Notes under the pieces: model-generated | Seen by the model: the letters and a program-made list of their open reading frames with translations, nothing else | What the model was told of the DNA's origin: nothing | Databases searched by the model: none | In this document: positions 34,101 through 49,100 of the stretch, piece by piece | How positions within the stretch are numbered: the first letter of the stretch is position 1 | Layout: every line of letters begins with the position of its first letter | Assembly: GCF_029407905.1 (NCBI RefSeq) | Contig: NC_073630.1 | Span: 39,519,001 to 39,583,000 of the forward strand | Reading direction: 5' to 3' | DNA length: 64,000 nt | From: Bubalus kerabau | Lineage: Eukaryota; Chordata; Mammalia; Artiodactyla; Bovidae | Program-made: the position numbers and the translations under genes

Positions 34101-37100
34101 TATTTGTCACCTCCCCTGATGTTCATAGGGAATTTAAGTCTTACCTGACTGGCCTAGTAGTTTTCCCCACTTTCTTTAGTTTAGGCTTGAATTTTGTTAT
34201 GAGGAGCTGATGATCTGAGCCACAGTCAGCTCCAGGTCTTGTTTTTTTGACTCTATACAGCTTCTCCGTCTTCAGCTATGAAGAATGTAATCAATCTGAT
34301 TTCAGTATTGACCATTCGGTGATGTCCATGTATAAAGTCAACTCTTGTGTTGTTTTGAAAGGGTGTTTGGTATGACAAGAGTATTCTCTTGGCAAAATTC
34401 TGTCAGCCATTGCCCTGCTTCATTTTGTACTCCAAGGCCAAATTTGCCTGTTATTTCAGGTATCTCTTGAGTTCCTACTTTGCATTCCAGTCCCTTATGA
34501 TGAATCAGTTCAGTTCAGTCACTCAGTCATGTCTAACTCTTTGTGATCCCATGAACTGCAGCATGCAGTTCCATGCCATCACCAACTCCCAGAGTTCACT
34601 CAAACTCTTGTCCATTGAGTCAGTGATGTCATCCAACCATCTCATCCTCTGTTGTCCCCTTTTTCTCCTGCCTTCAATCTTTCCCAGCATCAGGGTCTTT
34701 TCCAGTGAGTCAGTTCTTCGAATCAGGTAGCTTCCAATACTTCGAATCAAGTATTGGAGTTTCAGCTTCAGCATCAATCCTTCCAATGAATATTTAGGAC
34801 TGATTTCCTTTAGGATGGACTGGTTGGATCTCCTTGCAGTCCAAGGGACTCTGAGGAGTTTTCTTCAATAACCGTTCAATAGCATCAATTCTTCGGCACT
34901 TGGCTTTCTTTATGATGAATAGGACATCCTTTTTTTGGTGTTCTAGGAAGTCTTCTAGGTCTTCATAGAACTGATCAGCTTCTTCAGTATTAGTGGTAGG
35001 GGCATAGACTTGGATTACTGTGATGTAGAATAGTTTGCCTTGAAAACTAACTGAAATCATTCTGAAATCATTCTGTCATTTTTAAGGTTGCACCCAAGTA
35101 CTGCATTTCAGACTCTCTTGTTGATTATAAGGGCTACTCCATTTCTTCTAAGGATTCTTTTATTTTTTTAACTTATTTTTTTATTGAAGGATAATTGCTT
35201 CACAGAACTTTGTTGTTTTCTATCAAACCTCAACATAAATCAACCATAGGTACACACATGTCCCCTGCCTTTTAAAACTCCCTCCCATCTCCCTCCCCAT
35301 CCCACCCCTCTAAGGTGATACAGAGCCCCTGTTTGAGTTTTCTGAGACATACAGCAAACTCCCATTGGCTGTCTATTTTCCATATGGTAATGTAAGTTTC
35401 CATGTTACTCTTTCCATACATCTCACCCTCTCCTCCCCTCTCCCCATGTCCATAAGACTTCTCTGTCTGTTTCTGCATTGCTGCCCTATAAATAAATTCT
35501 TCAGTACCATTTTTCCAGATTCTGTATATATGTGTTAGAATACTATATTTATCTTTCTCTTTCTGGCTCACTTCACTCTGTATAATAGGATCTACATTCA
35601 TCCATCTCATCAGAACTGACTCAAATACATTCCTTTTTATGGCTGAGTATATGTAGCACAAATTCTTTATCCATTCATCTGTCGATGGACATCTAGGTTG
35701 CTTCCCTTAGGGATTCTTGTCCACAGTAATAGGTCCAATGATTATCTGAATTAATTTCACCCATTCCCAATCATTTTATTTCATGGATTCCTAAGATGTT
35801 GATGATTACTCTTGCCATATCCTGCTTGACCATGTCCAATTTACCTTGATTCATGAATCTAACATTCCAGGTTCCTATGCAATGCTATCCTTTAAAACAC
35901 CCGATTTTACTTACATCACCAAACCCATCCACAACTGAGTGTTGTTTGCGCTTTGGCCCAGCCGCTTCATTATTTCTGGAGCTATTAGTAGTTGTACTCT
36001 GCTCTTCCCCAGAAGCATATTGGACACCTTCCAGCCTGAGCGGCTCATCTTTCAGTGTCACATCTTTTTGCCTTTTTATACAGTTCATGGAGTTCTCAAG
36101 GCTTGTATACTGGAGTGTTTGCCATTCTCTCCTCCAGTGGATCACATTTTGTCAGAACCCTCCACTGTGACTTATCTGTCTTGGGTGGCCCTTCACAGCA
36201 TGGCTCATAGCTTCATTGAGTTATGCAAGCCTGTTCGCCATGACAAGGCAGTGATCCATGAAGGGGTCTTACTGCACATACACACCAAAACCAGAGGAAC
36301 ACAAAGAAACTTCTGAAGGTTATTAATATGTCTTACCTTGATTGTGGTTATGGTTTCACAGCTATATGCATATGTTAAACCTCATCAGATTGTATCCATT
36401 AAATGTAAGTTTAATGTATAAGGTTTTTATCAATTATACTTCAATAAAGCTTTTTTTTTAAGGTTATAAGTAATATAGCCGAATTTCATTATTGGCCTTT
36501 CTGCTTTTAAGACATTTATTTCTCTGAGGCAAAGAAAATGTACTTAGGAAACTATTATGGATTGAGAAAAAGTTGTACCTCTGTTTTGTAGATGATTGAG
36601 AGCTGACTCTACAGTGATTGAAACCCGAATATAATAAAATCTTCAAACTTGTTTCATTTGAAATTTGATCTGTAACCACTGAATAAGGACGCTTTACAAA
36701 ATCTTTCATTTTTTTTAATCTTTGATATTAGGGTTGTGAGATGGACTTTTGGTTTTTAACTTAAGATGATTATGATTCTTGTAAGGAAGCAGGATAAAGT
36801 AAAATAAGATCTTTTAGGAATGTTTGATACTCAAAGCCCTGCTTACCTCTACAGTTGTTTAAACAGGCATTATGCTATTTTACCTAAAATCTCTTCTGAG
36901 GTTCAAAGATTTAAATATTTTTAAGGACATGGAAACAATGAGGCTCCTGCTTTTAACCTTTCTGGGACTTGGAGGTGTTTTTGAAGATCCTAAGCTTGAA
37001 AATATATATGAGGATTTGGTTTATAATATGTGGAGATGTGAGATCTTTAAAACTATAAATACTGATATAGGATATGTTCTTAGAGAAAGTGACTTGTCTT

Positions 37101-40100
37101 GGAGTTGGTAGTACAATTTAGATGAGTAATCAGAGTGAGTGAGGTGAGAGCTGATCAACTAACAGGGACTCATTATCTTCCTGCTTCAGTTTGTTCTGGG
37201 ATTGTGTCCATAATTTAAGCCATTTAAGATCGTCAGTAGTAAGGATAAGAAATCTTCATTTTCTCTACTTTGACTGTCAAACTAAGGGAAAACTGAACAG
37301 TCACTAGATCTTTGGGATAGTTGTTTTTTTGTTTTTTGTTTGTTTAGTATAAATAAAAGGAAAAAAGCATGAATAAAAAAAAAAAATTCTTTTCCTAAGA
37401 ACAGAATGTCTAAACTTGATATTTTAAGCAGATTATTTAATATAATAAGTTTGAAAAATTAAATGGTTAATTGACTTCAACCATCTGGCCTTTAAAACAC
37501 CTGGGTGTTTGCCTACATGTGAAATTAGGGTCATTAAGTATAAAATGTGTTTATGAAGTATTTAAAAATACTTAAAACTAACTTTTTTTACAAAGGATGT
37601 GAGAATGATAAGTTGGTTGTGTCTTATTTTGTTTTCCTGAGCAGGCTCATCACCTTTGAATTCACTGATACTCAATTGTATTGAAATTTGGAATTTACTA
37701 TTTTTCCTCCCCAGGTTTGGCCGACAGATTTGAAGAATACCCTAAACTGCGGGAGCTCATCAGACTGAAGGATGAGTTAATAGCTAAATCTAACACTCCT
37801 CCTATGTAAGTGGGGTTTTTTGTTCCCAACGCAGGCTTAAAATATTAGTCTTTTTGTCATGTAACCTTTCTGAAGTTTGAAAAAAATTCAGCATCTTTGA
37901 AAGGTTAACACACTCTTTCTTCTTTATAGCGAAAGGTATTAGCTTGAAACTCTGGCACTGAGTACACAGTAGGTTGTCATTTTATTTGTTTTCAGTTTAC
38001 TAGATAATTTAGAGTGTCTTTAAGTATTTTTTCTTAGAAAATCTGATTTGTTGTATTCTTAACTGTCTTTAAATGTTTTTAAATATCTTTTCTTCTCAAA
38101 AATTACTTATTGAAGAAAGTTAGAAAACTTAAGAGAGAGAAAATAAGAAAATGAAAGTTAATTATAACTTGGCATCTAGGGATACTATTCTTAACATTTT
38201 GGAATACAAAAATTAATTTTAACCTTTGCTAACAGAATAATGTTTCCCTCAAAAACTGTATAATCCTTAAACTTGGAGACTCTTTAGGTTACTTTGAACA
38301 TTTTGTACATTTAACAATTTGCTAAAATGTATGCTATTAATGATTAGAAGAACCACAAAGGTAACTGAATTTGTAGAAAAAAATTTAACAGGCTAATATT
38401 GATCATATTTAGAAATATTTTACATTTAAAGTAACTTATGCATGCTAAGTTGCTTCAGTCGTGTCCAACCCTTCGCAACCCTGTGGACTGTAGCCCTCCA
38501 GGCTTCTCTGTCCATGGGATTATGCGGACAAGAAAACTAGAGTGGGTTGCCATGCCCTCCTCCAGGGGATCTTCCTGACCTAAGGATTGAACCTGGGTCT
38601 TCTGCATTGCAGGTGAATTCTTAACCGCTGAGCCACCGGGGAAGCCCCAGAGTGTTGTGTATTTATATTTGAAATGCCTTCGTACTGTGTAGAAATAACC
38701 ATTAAATAAAGGCTAGTAGTAATTTATACTAGGTGGCTGGAAAGGACTGTTATTGCTAACAAACAAACTAGCAAAAGAAAATTATGTCTATCTTTAGAAA
38801 CTTTTAGATGGAGGAATTTAAAACAAAGCAATTTTTCTAAAAGACCATTGCAGGAAAAAGAATATGATATTCCTCAAAGTATTATGATGATAATGGAAAG
38901 GGACTCAGACACTCACATCTGAGTATGGATTTTCAGTATAAAAAATGGTAGAGGTTTATACTCAGGATGTTCCTGTGGGATCATGGTTTTCCTTTGCAGT
39001 ATGATTCTATCCATCTCCTCAGGAAGAACAGTGGTAGATTGTTTTACTGTTTATACTGAGGAGAGATTCCTCCTTAAAAAGGTATTTAGTTATTAGCTCA
39101 TGATGACTTTGAAATAGTATTAGGAAATATTTAAGAAACTTTTTTTCATTACCATCTGTAATCTCTTACTTTTTACGCTTTAATCAAATAGGTACTTACA
39201 AGCAGATATAGAAGCCTTTGACATCAGAGAACTGACACCCAAATTTGATGTGATTCTTCTTGAACCACCTTTAGAAGAATATTACAGAGAGACCGGCATC
39301 ACTGCTAATGAAAAATGCTGGACTTGGGATGATGTATGATGAAACTTTCTACATTGTAATGAATTATTTATTTTTCAAATGAATATATCTTTATTTGATA
39401 AGAGAGTAATATTATAAATACTGTTTTAGGAATTATAAATATAGATTTATAGTATATATTATGGCTGAAGATGTAAGGTACAGTAACAAATATTATAATA
39501 TCTTTGGTCTGTCTTTTTGAGGCAGAAGTTGAGCAGGGAATAAGTAAGTTGTCTGTAGAAACCTTAAAATTCCAATCTTAGAGTCCTTGGATGTAAAGCT
39601 AGAAATAAATCTAAAAACGGATTGAATGGTTGATAGCTTTCTGTATTTGATTAGTTTCAGTGAATGTCAGAGTATTCACACACACATATATATTAGCATA
39701 ATTTTTACTCGTTAAAGAACTTAGAGTATAATAGATTTAAAGTATATATAATCTCAGTCTTATATAGTTGCAGTAAAATTCTGTTTTCTTAAATAAAAGT
39801 AAACTAACTGATAGCTTCAGTGAGTTACATAAAATAATCTGTTTTTATTGGTCAGTAACAAAAATAGCAAATATATATTTATTGAGTACCACTCTGTACT
39901 AGGCAACTAGGTACTGGAGATTCAACGATGAATGAGACTTAGTATTTGGCCTTAAGGAGCACACAGTTGAATGGGATAAGCAATGACCTAAACAGATAAT
40001 TTCAGTATCATTTTGTTAGTTCAGTAATAGAGGACTGCATAAGGTGATCTGAAAAAAAAAAACCTGACCAAGTTGAGGAAGCTGAGGGACATGAAGAGGA

Positions 40101-43100
40101 AGTGATGCATGAACAGATTAGCTAGAATTGGCCACTGAGAATGGGCTGGGCTAGGAATTCCAAGCTGAAGGCACAGCAAGAGCAGGAGGCAAAGAGGTGA
40201 GAATGGAGGTCTGTATGTATGTTGATTGTGTTGAAACACAGATGGAGACTGTCTAGAGATGCTGTCTTCTTAGAAGCTTGGACTTTTATCCTGAAGGCAT
40301 TAAGGAATCTTTGAGGGGCTTTAACCGGTTTAGTAAAATGGTCTAATTAGTGTATGGAGAAGGATGGTCCAGAGCAAATGAAGACTGGAGAGGGAAGAGC
40401 AGGTAGAAGACGGTTGCAGTAGTCTGGTTAGGAGATGAAGGTTCCCTGAATTAGGGTGATGGTAGTAAGGACAGAAAGGTGATAAATTCAGTAATGTTTT
40501 GTAGGTATGTCTGGTGAGATCTAGTGACTGGGATGAGGGAAAGAGGTAAGGATGCACGGAATTTTGAGTCTTGGGATAAATGGGTTCAGTTATCACTGGC
40601 TGAGAGCAGGATTAGAAAGATTAGGGTATGCTGAATGTGTTGATTAGAGCTATATGAGAGACATTCAAGTGGAGATTGTAATAGGAGTATGCAAGTTAAC
40701 AGAAAGATCTGGCCATCTAAAAGACAGATTTTAAAGGGTTAGCATATTAAACCTATGAGAATAAATGAATGTGTCTTGAGATAGTATCTCAATAAGGATA
40801 CAATGTGAATTTTCAGTAAAGGCTCAGGAAACTTAACATTTAAGAGTCACATAGCAAAGATATGAAAAGAATGGGTCACAGATGAGTGAGGTGAATCAAG
40901 ACAGTTTGAATGTCATGGAAGCCAAGGACATAGAGAACTTCCCTAATTAAGGAGGAGCATGTGATCAAAAGCGCTGAACACAGAAGAGAGGTAAGGAAGG
41001 TAATGGACTGAAACTCTGTAAACTGATGTTTCACAGGAATCTGCTTTGAATCCTTGCATATCCCCTTCTGAGTTAAGTCTTTACTATTGTTAGTATTACT
41101 TACTCTTCAAGGTATAACTTCAATTTTTCTTCCTTGAAGCTTTTCCTATCAGCTTCAATACCTCTGTCACATTTATTTACATTTTTATTTTATTTTACAA
41201 GTTTTTCCTCTCCTTTGGAAACAGATTGGGGTTTCTGCTCAGAAACAATTAACAGGGTTCCTGTTACACAGGCTAAAAGTATCCGTTTGTGTCCTCTTGA
41301 CCAGCTGCTGGGGTGTCTGTGTGTCCCAAGGCCTCTGCCTTTTGCGTCTTGCCTTCTTTGCTGTAATTCTCCGTGAACTTGGGCCTGCGTTCCTTTTGCC
41401 ACTTAAAGTCCCTTCTGCTCATCTAGCTTGAGCCCCTTCTCCAGAGGCTGCTGATGAAGAGCAGACCCTTTTGTTCTTTTTGAATTTCTTTTTGGTTGTG
41501 CTGGTCTTCATTGCTGTCTGAGGGCTTTCTCTAGTTGCAGCGAGCAGGGGCTCCTCTCTAGATGTGGTGCACTGGCTTCTCATCACAGTGGCTTCTAGGC
41601 TTTTGGACTCCATAGTTGTGGCACAAGGGCTTTAGTAGCCTCTCGGCGTGTGGATTCTTCCTGGGGGCAGGGATCGAGCCTGTGTCCCCAGCACTGGCAA
41701 GTGGATTCCTGTCCACTGTACCACCGGGGAAGTCCTTTTCTCTATTTTAAGGGATCTAGTAGTCACCATTATCGGCAAGTTTAAAAGGGAGGTTTATGAA
41801 GGCTTGGAAGGTTCTCATAGGCACCATCTTTTGCTTATTTATAGCTCCCAGGAGAAGGAAATGGCAACCCACTCCAGTATTCTTGCCTGGAGAATCCTGT
41901 GGACGGAGGAGCCTGGTGGGCTACTGTCCATAAGGTCACACAGAGTTGGACACTGGGTTAGCATGCGTGCATGCATCATCCTCAAATAATGTTTCTTTTA
42001 CCTAGATAAGTTATAGGTGATATGGTTTTGATGCACTCAGGTAAATGTTAAAGAACTTCCCTTGTAGTCCAGTGGTTAAGACTCTGCGCTTCCTCTGTGG
42101 GGAATGTGGGTTCCATCCTTGGTTAGGAAAGTTCCACATGCCCGTGAGGTGTGGTCAAAGAAAAAAATTAAGGGAAAAAAAATTTTTTTAAGTTAAAATT
42201 TCCTTAGTGCATGTAACTAATAAGTATTAGCTTGAGCCATGGTCTGTGGAACTTGTTAGCTGTAGAATAAGGAAGCAGTAGAATAAGAATACCATATAAA
42301 ATGATTGCTTTTGTAGTCATTTATACACACTATGGTAGTCCCCAAATTTAGAGATTTAATTATTAAAGAACTTTTTTTTTTAATTGAGATACTCAACACA
42401 TACAAAGCCAACAATTATAGCCTATTTTTTTTTTTTACATTTCAGACCTAAAGTGATCATTACAATGAAATGTGTATATTGATTTATTTTATTTAGAATT
42501 GTTCTTCTGGAAACCGTGTCCTCTACAAACATTTGTGGTTATGTTTTATTTTAAGTTTGCCCCTAACTTTGAGGTAATTTAATCCCTTTTCTTTTCAGTT
42601 TCTTTTTCTGTAAATGGTAAACAGGTTACTCTAAAGCTATACCTTATAAAATTCCATAATTATATAAATATGGTTTCCTATAAACTTTTCATATAAAATC
42701 AAGTGTATCTATGTGCATGTGTTCATCTGTGTTGTGTTAATACAGGAAAAAAAACCCATAAGAACAAGTTTTAAGTTTAAAATTTATTTTCCATTGTATT
42801 TCCTAATGAAAATTAGTATATTTAAAGAGTACATATACTATAAATGAAAAGGAAAGTGAAGTCGCTCAGTTGTGTCTGACTCTTTGCAACCCCATGAACT
42901 GTAGCCTACCAGGCTCCTCCATCCATGGGATTTCCCAGGCAAGGGTACTGGAGTGGGTTGCCATTTCCTTTTCTAGGGGATCTTCCTGACCCAAGGATCA
43001 AACCCACGTCTCCCACATTGCAGGCGACACTTTACCATCTGAGCCACCAGGGAAGCATATAAGTATATAAACATATACTATAAGTCCTGATAAATTTCAG

Positions 43101-46100
43101 TGCTTGTTCTTTTGGATTTAGAATGAATGGGAAACAAATACTTCAGTGCAATACTGTTTTGGTTTCTTCCAGATTATGAAGTTAGAAATTGATGAGATCG
43201 CAGCACCTCGATCATTTATTTTTCTCTGGTGTGGTTCTGGGGAAGGATTGGACCTTGGAAGAGTGGTAAGATGGTGTTTGTTTTTTTTTTTTTTAAGTGT
43301 TTTTTAAAAATTCATAAGAAACAACAGTATGTTGTATAAGAAATTTGAAGATTAATGTTACATTGTTCTTCATTTCTTAAATAGTACTCAAATATTCAGA
43401 AGGAAAAACTGTTTTTAAAAGAATATGTAAAAAATTTTAAAAATTAAAAAAAAAAAGAATATGTAAAAGACAGTACTCCTTAGTCAGTTAACTAGCTTTC
43501 AGGATGAAAAATCAAACTACGATTTACTACAACTGCAGGAAGAGAGCAGTTTAGAGATTTGAAATTGAATTGCAGCTCAAAAACAGGCAGCTTACTGTTG
43601 TATACTGTCCATTATTAGTAGCTAAAATGTATTCTTCTGAGTAGCCTTAACTCATCAATTCCATATGTAAGCCGAATTGCATTGAATAAATAACACAGCA
43701 TCTAGAACACATAGTTTGAAGGGATGAATGAGAGTAAGAAAGACGTTTATTATCTCAGTTTATTTTAGGTCCCTTATGTTTATCATATTCAGAACTTTTT
43801 TGTTTTTTTGGTTGGAGTATTTTGAATTTCTAAATGGAAACAAAATACTAAAAGCTTTTTTTTTTTTAATACTGGTAGCTTTGTGGCTAGTTTTGGTCTC
43901 AGATCTGCTATCCAGCAGTGAAACTTTGGGTAAAGAGGTATTTACTCTTGTGTGTTTCAGTTTCCTCGCTTGTTATGGAATAATATTTACATTTTTAGGA
44001 CATATTATTAATACTTGATATACTACCAAGATCTCATTTAATCCTGGTAATTTTAGGAGGTGTCCATTTGACAGGTGAAGAATTTAAGTAAGATTATATT
44101 GAGATAAATTTGTGCTCAAATCCTGAAGTTCTGCAGTTGCTTTGTATTTTTTGTATAAATAGCAAGTTTGAGATTGTTGGATCACATCATTGCTTCTGTC
44201 ATTTATTAACTCCATGGTAAGACTAAAACTGTATACTGGAAATCTGTTTTATTGCTGGTATCTCCCTAAGATGCTGTAAAAAAATCTAAGAAAATAGAAA
44301 CACACCATATGTTTTTATAGGTATATTGGTATATTTTATAGATATATTACCCTTTTTAGATCAAATATCTAGCTTTGGGCTTTTCTCCTACCCCCCAGAT
44401 TAGCTTGAAATTGATTAGGAGGCTTTATCTTATTTGTTTATGCATCAGTTTATCATACTAGTGAAAGCAGATTTTGGCCCAAAATAATTACAAAAATAAT
44501 ACAGCATGAGAAATACTCATGAACTTGTGCTAAGTTGATTAGGGCATGTTGGATTTAGGCCCTTGTGATACTTCATGAATATCCCATGCTAAACAAATAT
44601 TTGGCAACAGGAACAGATAGTGATTGTGATTTTTGAGATTTTAAGTTAAAAATCTAAGTTCCATTTTGAGGTGTATCTCAGTTTATATAATGAAAAGTAC
44701 ATATGTTTTATGCTCCACTGTGTCTTTTTTGTACTTGATCATAGTGCCAACAGAATTGCACTGCACAATTTACTTAATTCCTCCTACTTTGTGCTTAGTC
44801 AATTAGGGGTAAGGACTATATCTTACTCATGTTTTTAATCCCAGCAGCTAGCTAATACTTACATATGGTAGGGCTCAAAATGCTACTCTGGGTACTCACT
44901 TAGTTGGTATTTGTTATATGTTCGTATAGAACAGATTCTAAGACACTAAGATTCAAACCTCTCTATTGTCTAGGTTACATAAAGCTTAAAGTAAAGTTTT
45001 ATCTTATAAAGAAATATACAGAAAATTGTAAGTCTTTGGATTTTTGAGGTTTAGTATTAAATATATAAAAATAACATTTTACAAGACTCATTTGAAAGGA
45101 AGTTACTGATTAGAACTTCTCAACAGTTCTTAGCTTTATCAGAAGATAGAAAATTGAGGTGGCAAGAACACTTTACCTTTTGAATTAATTTTTGATTAAA
45201 GAAGGGCTGATTGTTCTCTTATTTAAAGGTCACTTTCTATTGATGACAGTGGAAGGTAGTATAAAGAATTGGAGTATTATATAGTCTTTTCCATGTTTTG
45301 ATATTATATGTTTTTATAATGGCTGTATATTTAAAGACAAGTATTTTTTTCTGTTTCTACAGTAATACAAAATTACTATGACATCTTGGAATTTACTGTC
45401 TCAAACCTCTAGGAAGTTTTTAATGCTGGTTGATTAAGTATTGTTTATTTCCTTTAGCGAAGGATTTTTTAAAAATTCTCTTATTTCTAGTGTTTACGCA
45501 AGTGGGGTTACAGAAGATGTGAAGATATTTGTTGGATTAAAACCAATAAAAACAATCCTGGGAAGACTAAGACTTTAGATCCAAAGGCCGTCTTCCAGAG
45601 AACAAAGGTATTGTCTTTACTGTTTTCTTTTCTATATTTTAATTATTTTCTCTCAAGCTTTTACAAATGACTCCATGCTGTTTAATTCATTTTGGTGGAA
45701 AGGTTCTTCTCTCAGACTTGCACAGATGGCATTGAGCATTAAAGTAACACAGCCAAGTTCATTTAAAAAATTTTATTCACACAGAGAAGCCTGTGCTGTG
45801 CTGGAGAAGTTACTGTGTATTCCCGTAGTGTAGTATATCCTATACTACTGTCATTCTCAGTCAGATGTGGGCTTTTGGTACTTCTGACCCCCATATTTTT
45901 TCCTTTCTCTGGACTCAGAAAAAAGAAATGGCAGCAAGGCTCATAGCTGGCCAGCTGAGATGAATATTTCTCTCCTCTTCCCTTCTTTTTTCTGGGCTTC
46001 CCTGATAGTTCAGTTGGTAAAGAATCCTCCTGCAATGCAGAAGACCCCAGTTTGATTCCTGGGTTGGGAAGATTCCCTGGAGAAGGGATAAGCTACCCAG

Positions 46101-49100
46101 TCCAGTATTCTTGGGCTTCTCTGGTGGCTCAGCTGGTAAAGAATCCACCCGCAATGCCGGAGACCCTAGTTCGATTCCTGAGTTGGGAAGATCCCCTGGA
46201 GAAGGGAAAGGCTACCCACTCCAGTATTCTGGCCTGGAGAATTCCATGGACAGAGCAACTTTCACTTTCCCTTCTTTTTTCTACATAAGAACCTGAACAA
46301 GCCCTGAGAACCTCTGATTCGTAGAACCACCCTCCTAGTTATCAGGGTTCAACAGTTTGTCCTCCAGCCTTTCACTCTTCTGGGAGCTTCAGGGGGAGGG
46401 TCTTTTTGAAGTCTTTCTTGGGCTAGAAATTCTTTTTGAAGGGAATCCAAGCCATCCTTGCTATTATTATTTCATAGAGTCAAGTGAGATTAAATTTATT
46501 TAAATTTTACCGTGTTGTCCAGATTAAATAGAGGTCAAAAAATAACATATAAAGAAATTGTTTGACTTTCACATTTATGTATGTTGAGTATTTTAAGTTT
46601 GTATCCTTGCTTAAAGTCTTCTCTCCGTTTGAAAAGGCTTACACTTTGTGTACAGATGGGGTTGCACAGAGTCGGACACAACTGAAGCGACTTAGCAGCA
46701 GCAGCAGTAGCAGCAGCATGTGAGGCCCAATATAACATCAGATTCTGAAGTCAAGTGCCATGTTTCCATAACTTCTGGAAACAAGTTACTATCAAGAGTT
46801 GCAGAGGAAAAGATCCCACAGTCACTGACTCAGTTATCTAAAATTTGATGGCCCTGAGTTTAATGTCTAGCTTCCCTGCCAATCTTCAAAGGTCCAGAGA
46901 TCCAGGTTTTTCCTATTGTGTTTTTGCCCATAGAACTATATCCCAAAGATTCAGAGAAATGAGTATTGTTTTGGAATTTGAAATGTGAAATGTTGTGCAA
47001 TATGACTGTTTATGAAAAGAGATTAATTGGCCTGTTTTTATTGTTACTTAGGAACACTGCCTTATGGGGATCAAAGGAACTGTTAAGCGTAGCACAGACG
47101 GGGACTTCATTCATGCTAATGTTGATATTGACTTGATTATCACAGAAGAACCTGAAATTGGCAATATAGAAAAGCCTGTAGAAATTTTTCATATAATTGA
47201 ACATTTTTGTCTTGGTAGAAGACGCCTTCATCTGTTTGGAAGAGATAGTACAATTCGACCAGGTAAGATCTCAGTGGGGGGAAATGTTAAAAGTTCCTTG
47301 AGATATAGATGTTAAGAAAGAGTACACAGTGCTTTGTAAAATAAAATGCTTACGACACATTTGACCCCTCTTCTTGCTGTATTTCAAGTATACTAAGCTC
47401 AGTCTTGTCTCAGTACTCTTTCAGGGTCCTCTTTCCTATCATTCTGATCCTGACGGACCTTTTCTCACAACACTGCCTAAATTAGCCAGTTTCACAGTAC
47501 TATCCAGACCTCCCACCACTGTTTCCCTCATAGCACTATTATTATCTGAATTATAGAATCATTTGGGCATGTTTATAGTCAATCTCTTTAGCACTGCAGT
47601 CTCACAGAAAGCAAAGACTGTCTTATTATTTTCTTCTTTTGAACCAGCATTTAGGGTATTAAGTGAATACTGTGTTGAAGAAACGCATAATGGACATTTG
47701 GTCCACACCAAAAGGTTCTTGATATTTGGCCCTGTCCAAAATCATTTGGCAGGGACCAGATTTGCTCAGGTTTCAAGGACCTTTTGGCATGAACAAAATG
47801 TCTTACTTTTTAGATAGCACTAAATGTCTGCTAATCAAATGATCCTATAGAAAATAACCATACATTTGTGAAATATATGATATATCTCAGCCTTGTTAGT
47901 ACTTGGTTTGTCTCCTTACATATATCATGATACTGTTTTATCAAAACTTTAACTTCTTTACTAAATCTGTATAATATGAATTTACAATTTTGAAAAAAAT
48001 GAGTAGAAAATAATTAAGCTGTTACAGACTGGAATTCTCTTTCAGAGGGCACAGCTTTTGTTTACAAAGTATTGTTGAACTAATTATACATTCTGTTTCT
48101 TCTCAGAAAATATAAAAATTACTTTTAAGGACATTGCATCATTCAATCAGTATATAAAATCAACCTGTTTAGTTTTACCTGTGCTAGAAATGTTGTTTAA
48201 AGCTGAAAGGAGCCAGGATCTTATTTGTTTTAAATAGTCTACATTTTATACAAAGTAAAAGTTGAAGAAGGTACAGTGGAATAATTGGCCTTCAAAGTAC
48301 CTAAGAATTTAGAAGAAACTGATGTTCATTCTAAAAAAAGTAACCCTCAAAGTTGCGGTAGGTATAATGGGATCCATTCTCCCTACCTCCACCCCAGACT
48401 CGTCAGCTATTCTCTGTGGGTGTGCTTTAGTGAACACAGAAATATCTTTGTTTGTAGAAACTGGTCTTAAATTTCATAAACTTCTGTAAAATGATAAAGA
48501 GAAAAATAAAAGCGCATTCTCTTTACAAAGAAATATTTTGCGTGTGAAATGTTTTTTCTCTGTGGCTTAGGTTTAGAGAAAATGTTTTCTGTATTTAAAA
48601 GTTAAATGGTTTTTCTCTTGGCAGTTTGTCATTTAGAATTGCATTCTTAAGTTATCAATTATCATTGCTTTTTGGCTTAATATTGTGGTCAAATAATATG
48701 TATCATAAAATATCACTAATTTGTAATTTGCTTTGACCAAATTTAGATGACTGAAAATAATGTAAATTTTTTGTTGTTGGTTGTAGTATTTGTGTATGTT
48801 GTTTCTGTCAGCCATGTCTTTACTGATTTTTTTTAACTATTCTATGAGAAAGGTATGTTTAAATCTATTAAGATTATGGGTTTGTGGTTCTGTTTGGTTG
48901 TCAGTTTTGAATTTATGTCTATTCAAGATTGTTATTAGATGTATTTAAAATGTAGGACTTGTATGCCTTTCTAGTAGATTGATGCTCTTAATATTATGAA
49001 CTGTCCTTCTTAATCCAGTTTCTTAACTTTAAATCCTACTTCATCTAACGTTATTACAGTGATTCCAGCTTTTTTTTGGTTTGTGTTTACTCTGCATATT

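Larger units (their letters stand above)
32070..36312 (-). mobile_element. Nearly full-length BovB LINE, broken by two insertions
   Basis: Segments 32070-34494, 34921-35149 and 35719-36312 total about 3.2 kb, close to a full BovB. On the minus strand they run from the 5' flank of the endonuclease (near 36240, CATGGATCACTGCCTTGTCA) through EN, linker and RT (YANDTTLMA in place of YADD near 32860) to the 3' end. Many indels and stops; dead. It is the only copy here that keeps the EN start. Confidence 0.85.
25804..37714 (+). other. METTL14: METTL14 intron 5 (11911 bp), LINE-filled
   Basis: GT-AG. Most of the intron is L1M relics (25930-28140) and BovB copies (28461-36312). Unique sequence remains mainly at 36460-37714 before exon 6. 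Confidence 0.9.
39334..43172 (+). other. METTL14: METTL14 intron 7 (3839 bp)
   Basis: GT-AG. An old L2-like block, two CHR SINEs and two Bov-tA copies, with AT-rich DNA between. Confidence 0.9.
43266..45490 (+). other. METTL14: METTL14 intron 8 (2225 bp)
   Basis: GT-AG, AT-rich; only old MIR and L2 relics seen. Confidence 0.9.
45608..47051 (+). other. METTL14: METTL14 intron 9 (1444 bp)
   Basis: GT-AG; holds two Bov-tA heads in tandem and a Bov-A2 end. Confidence 0.9.

Noticed and set aside
36872..37111. 79-codon plus frame before exon 6 as an alternative exon
   Set aside because: No likeness to METTL14 and no convincing splice sites in frame.
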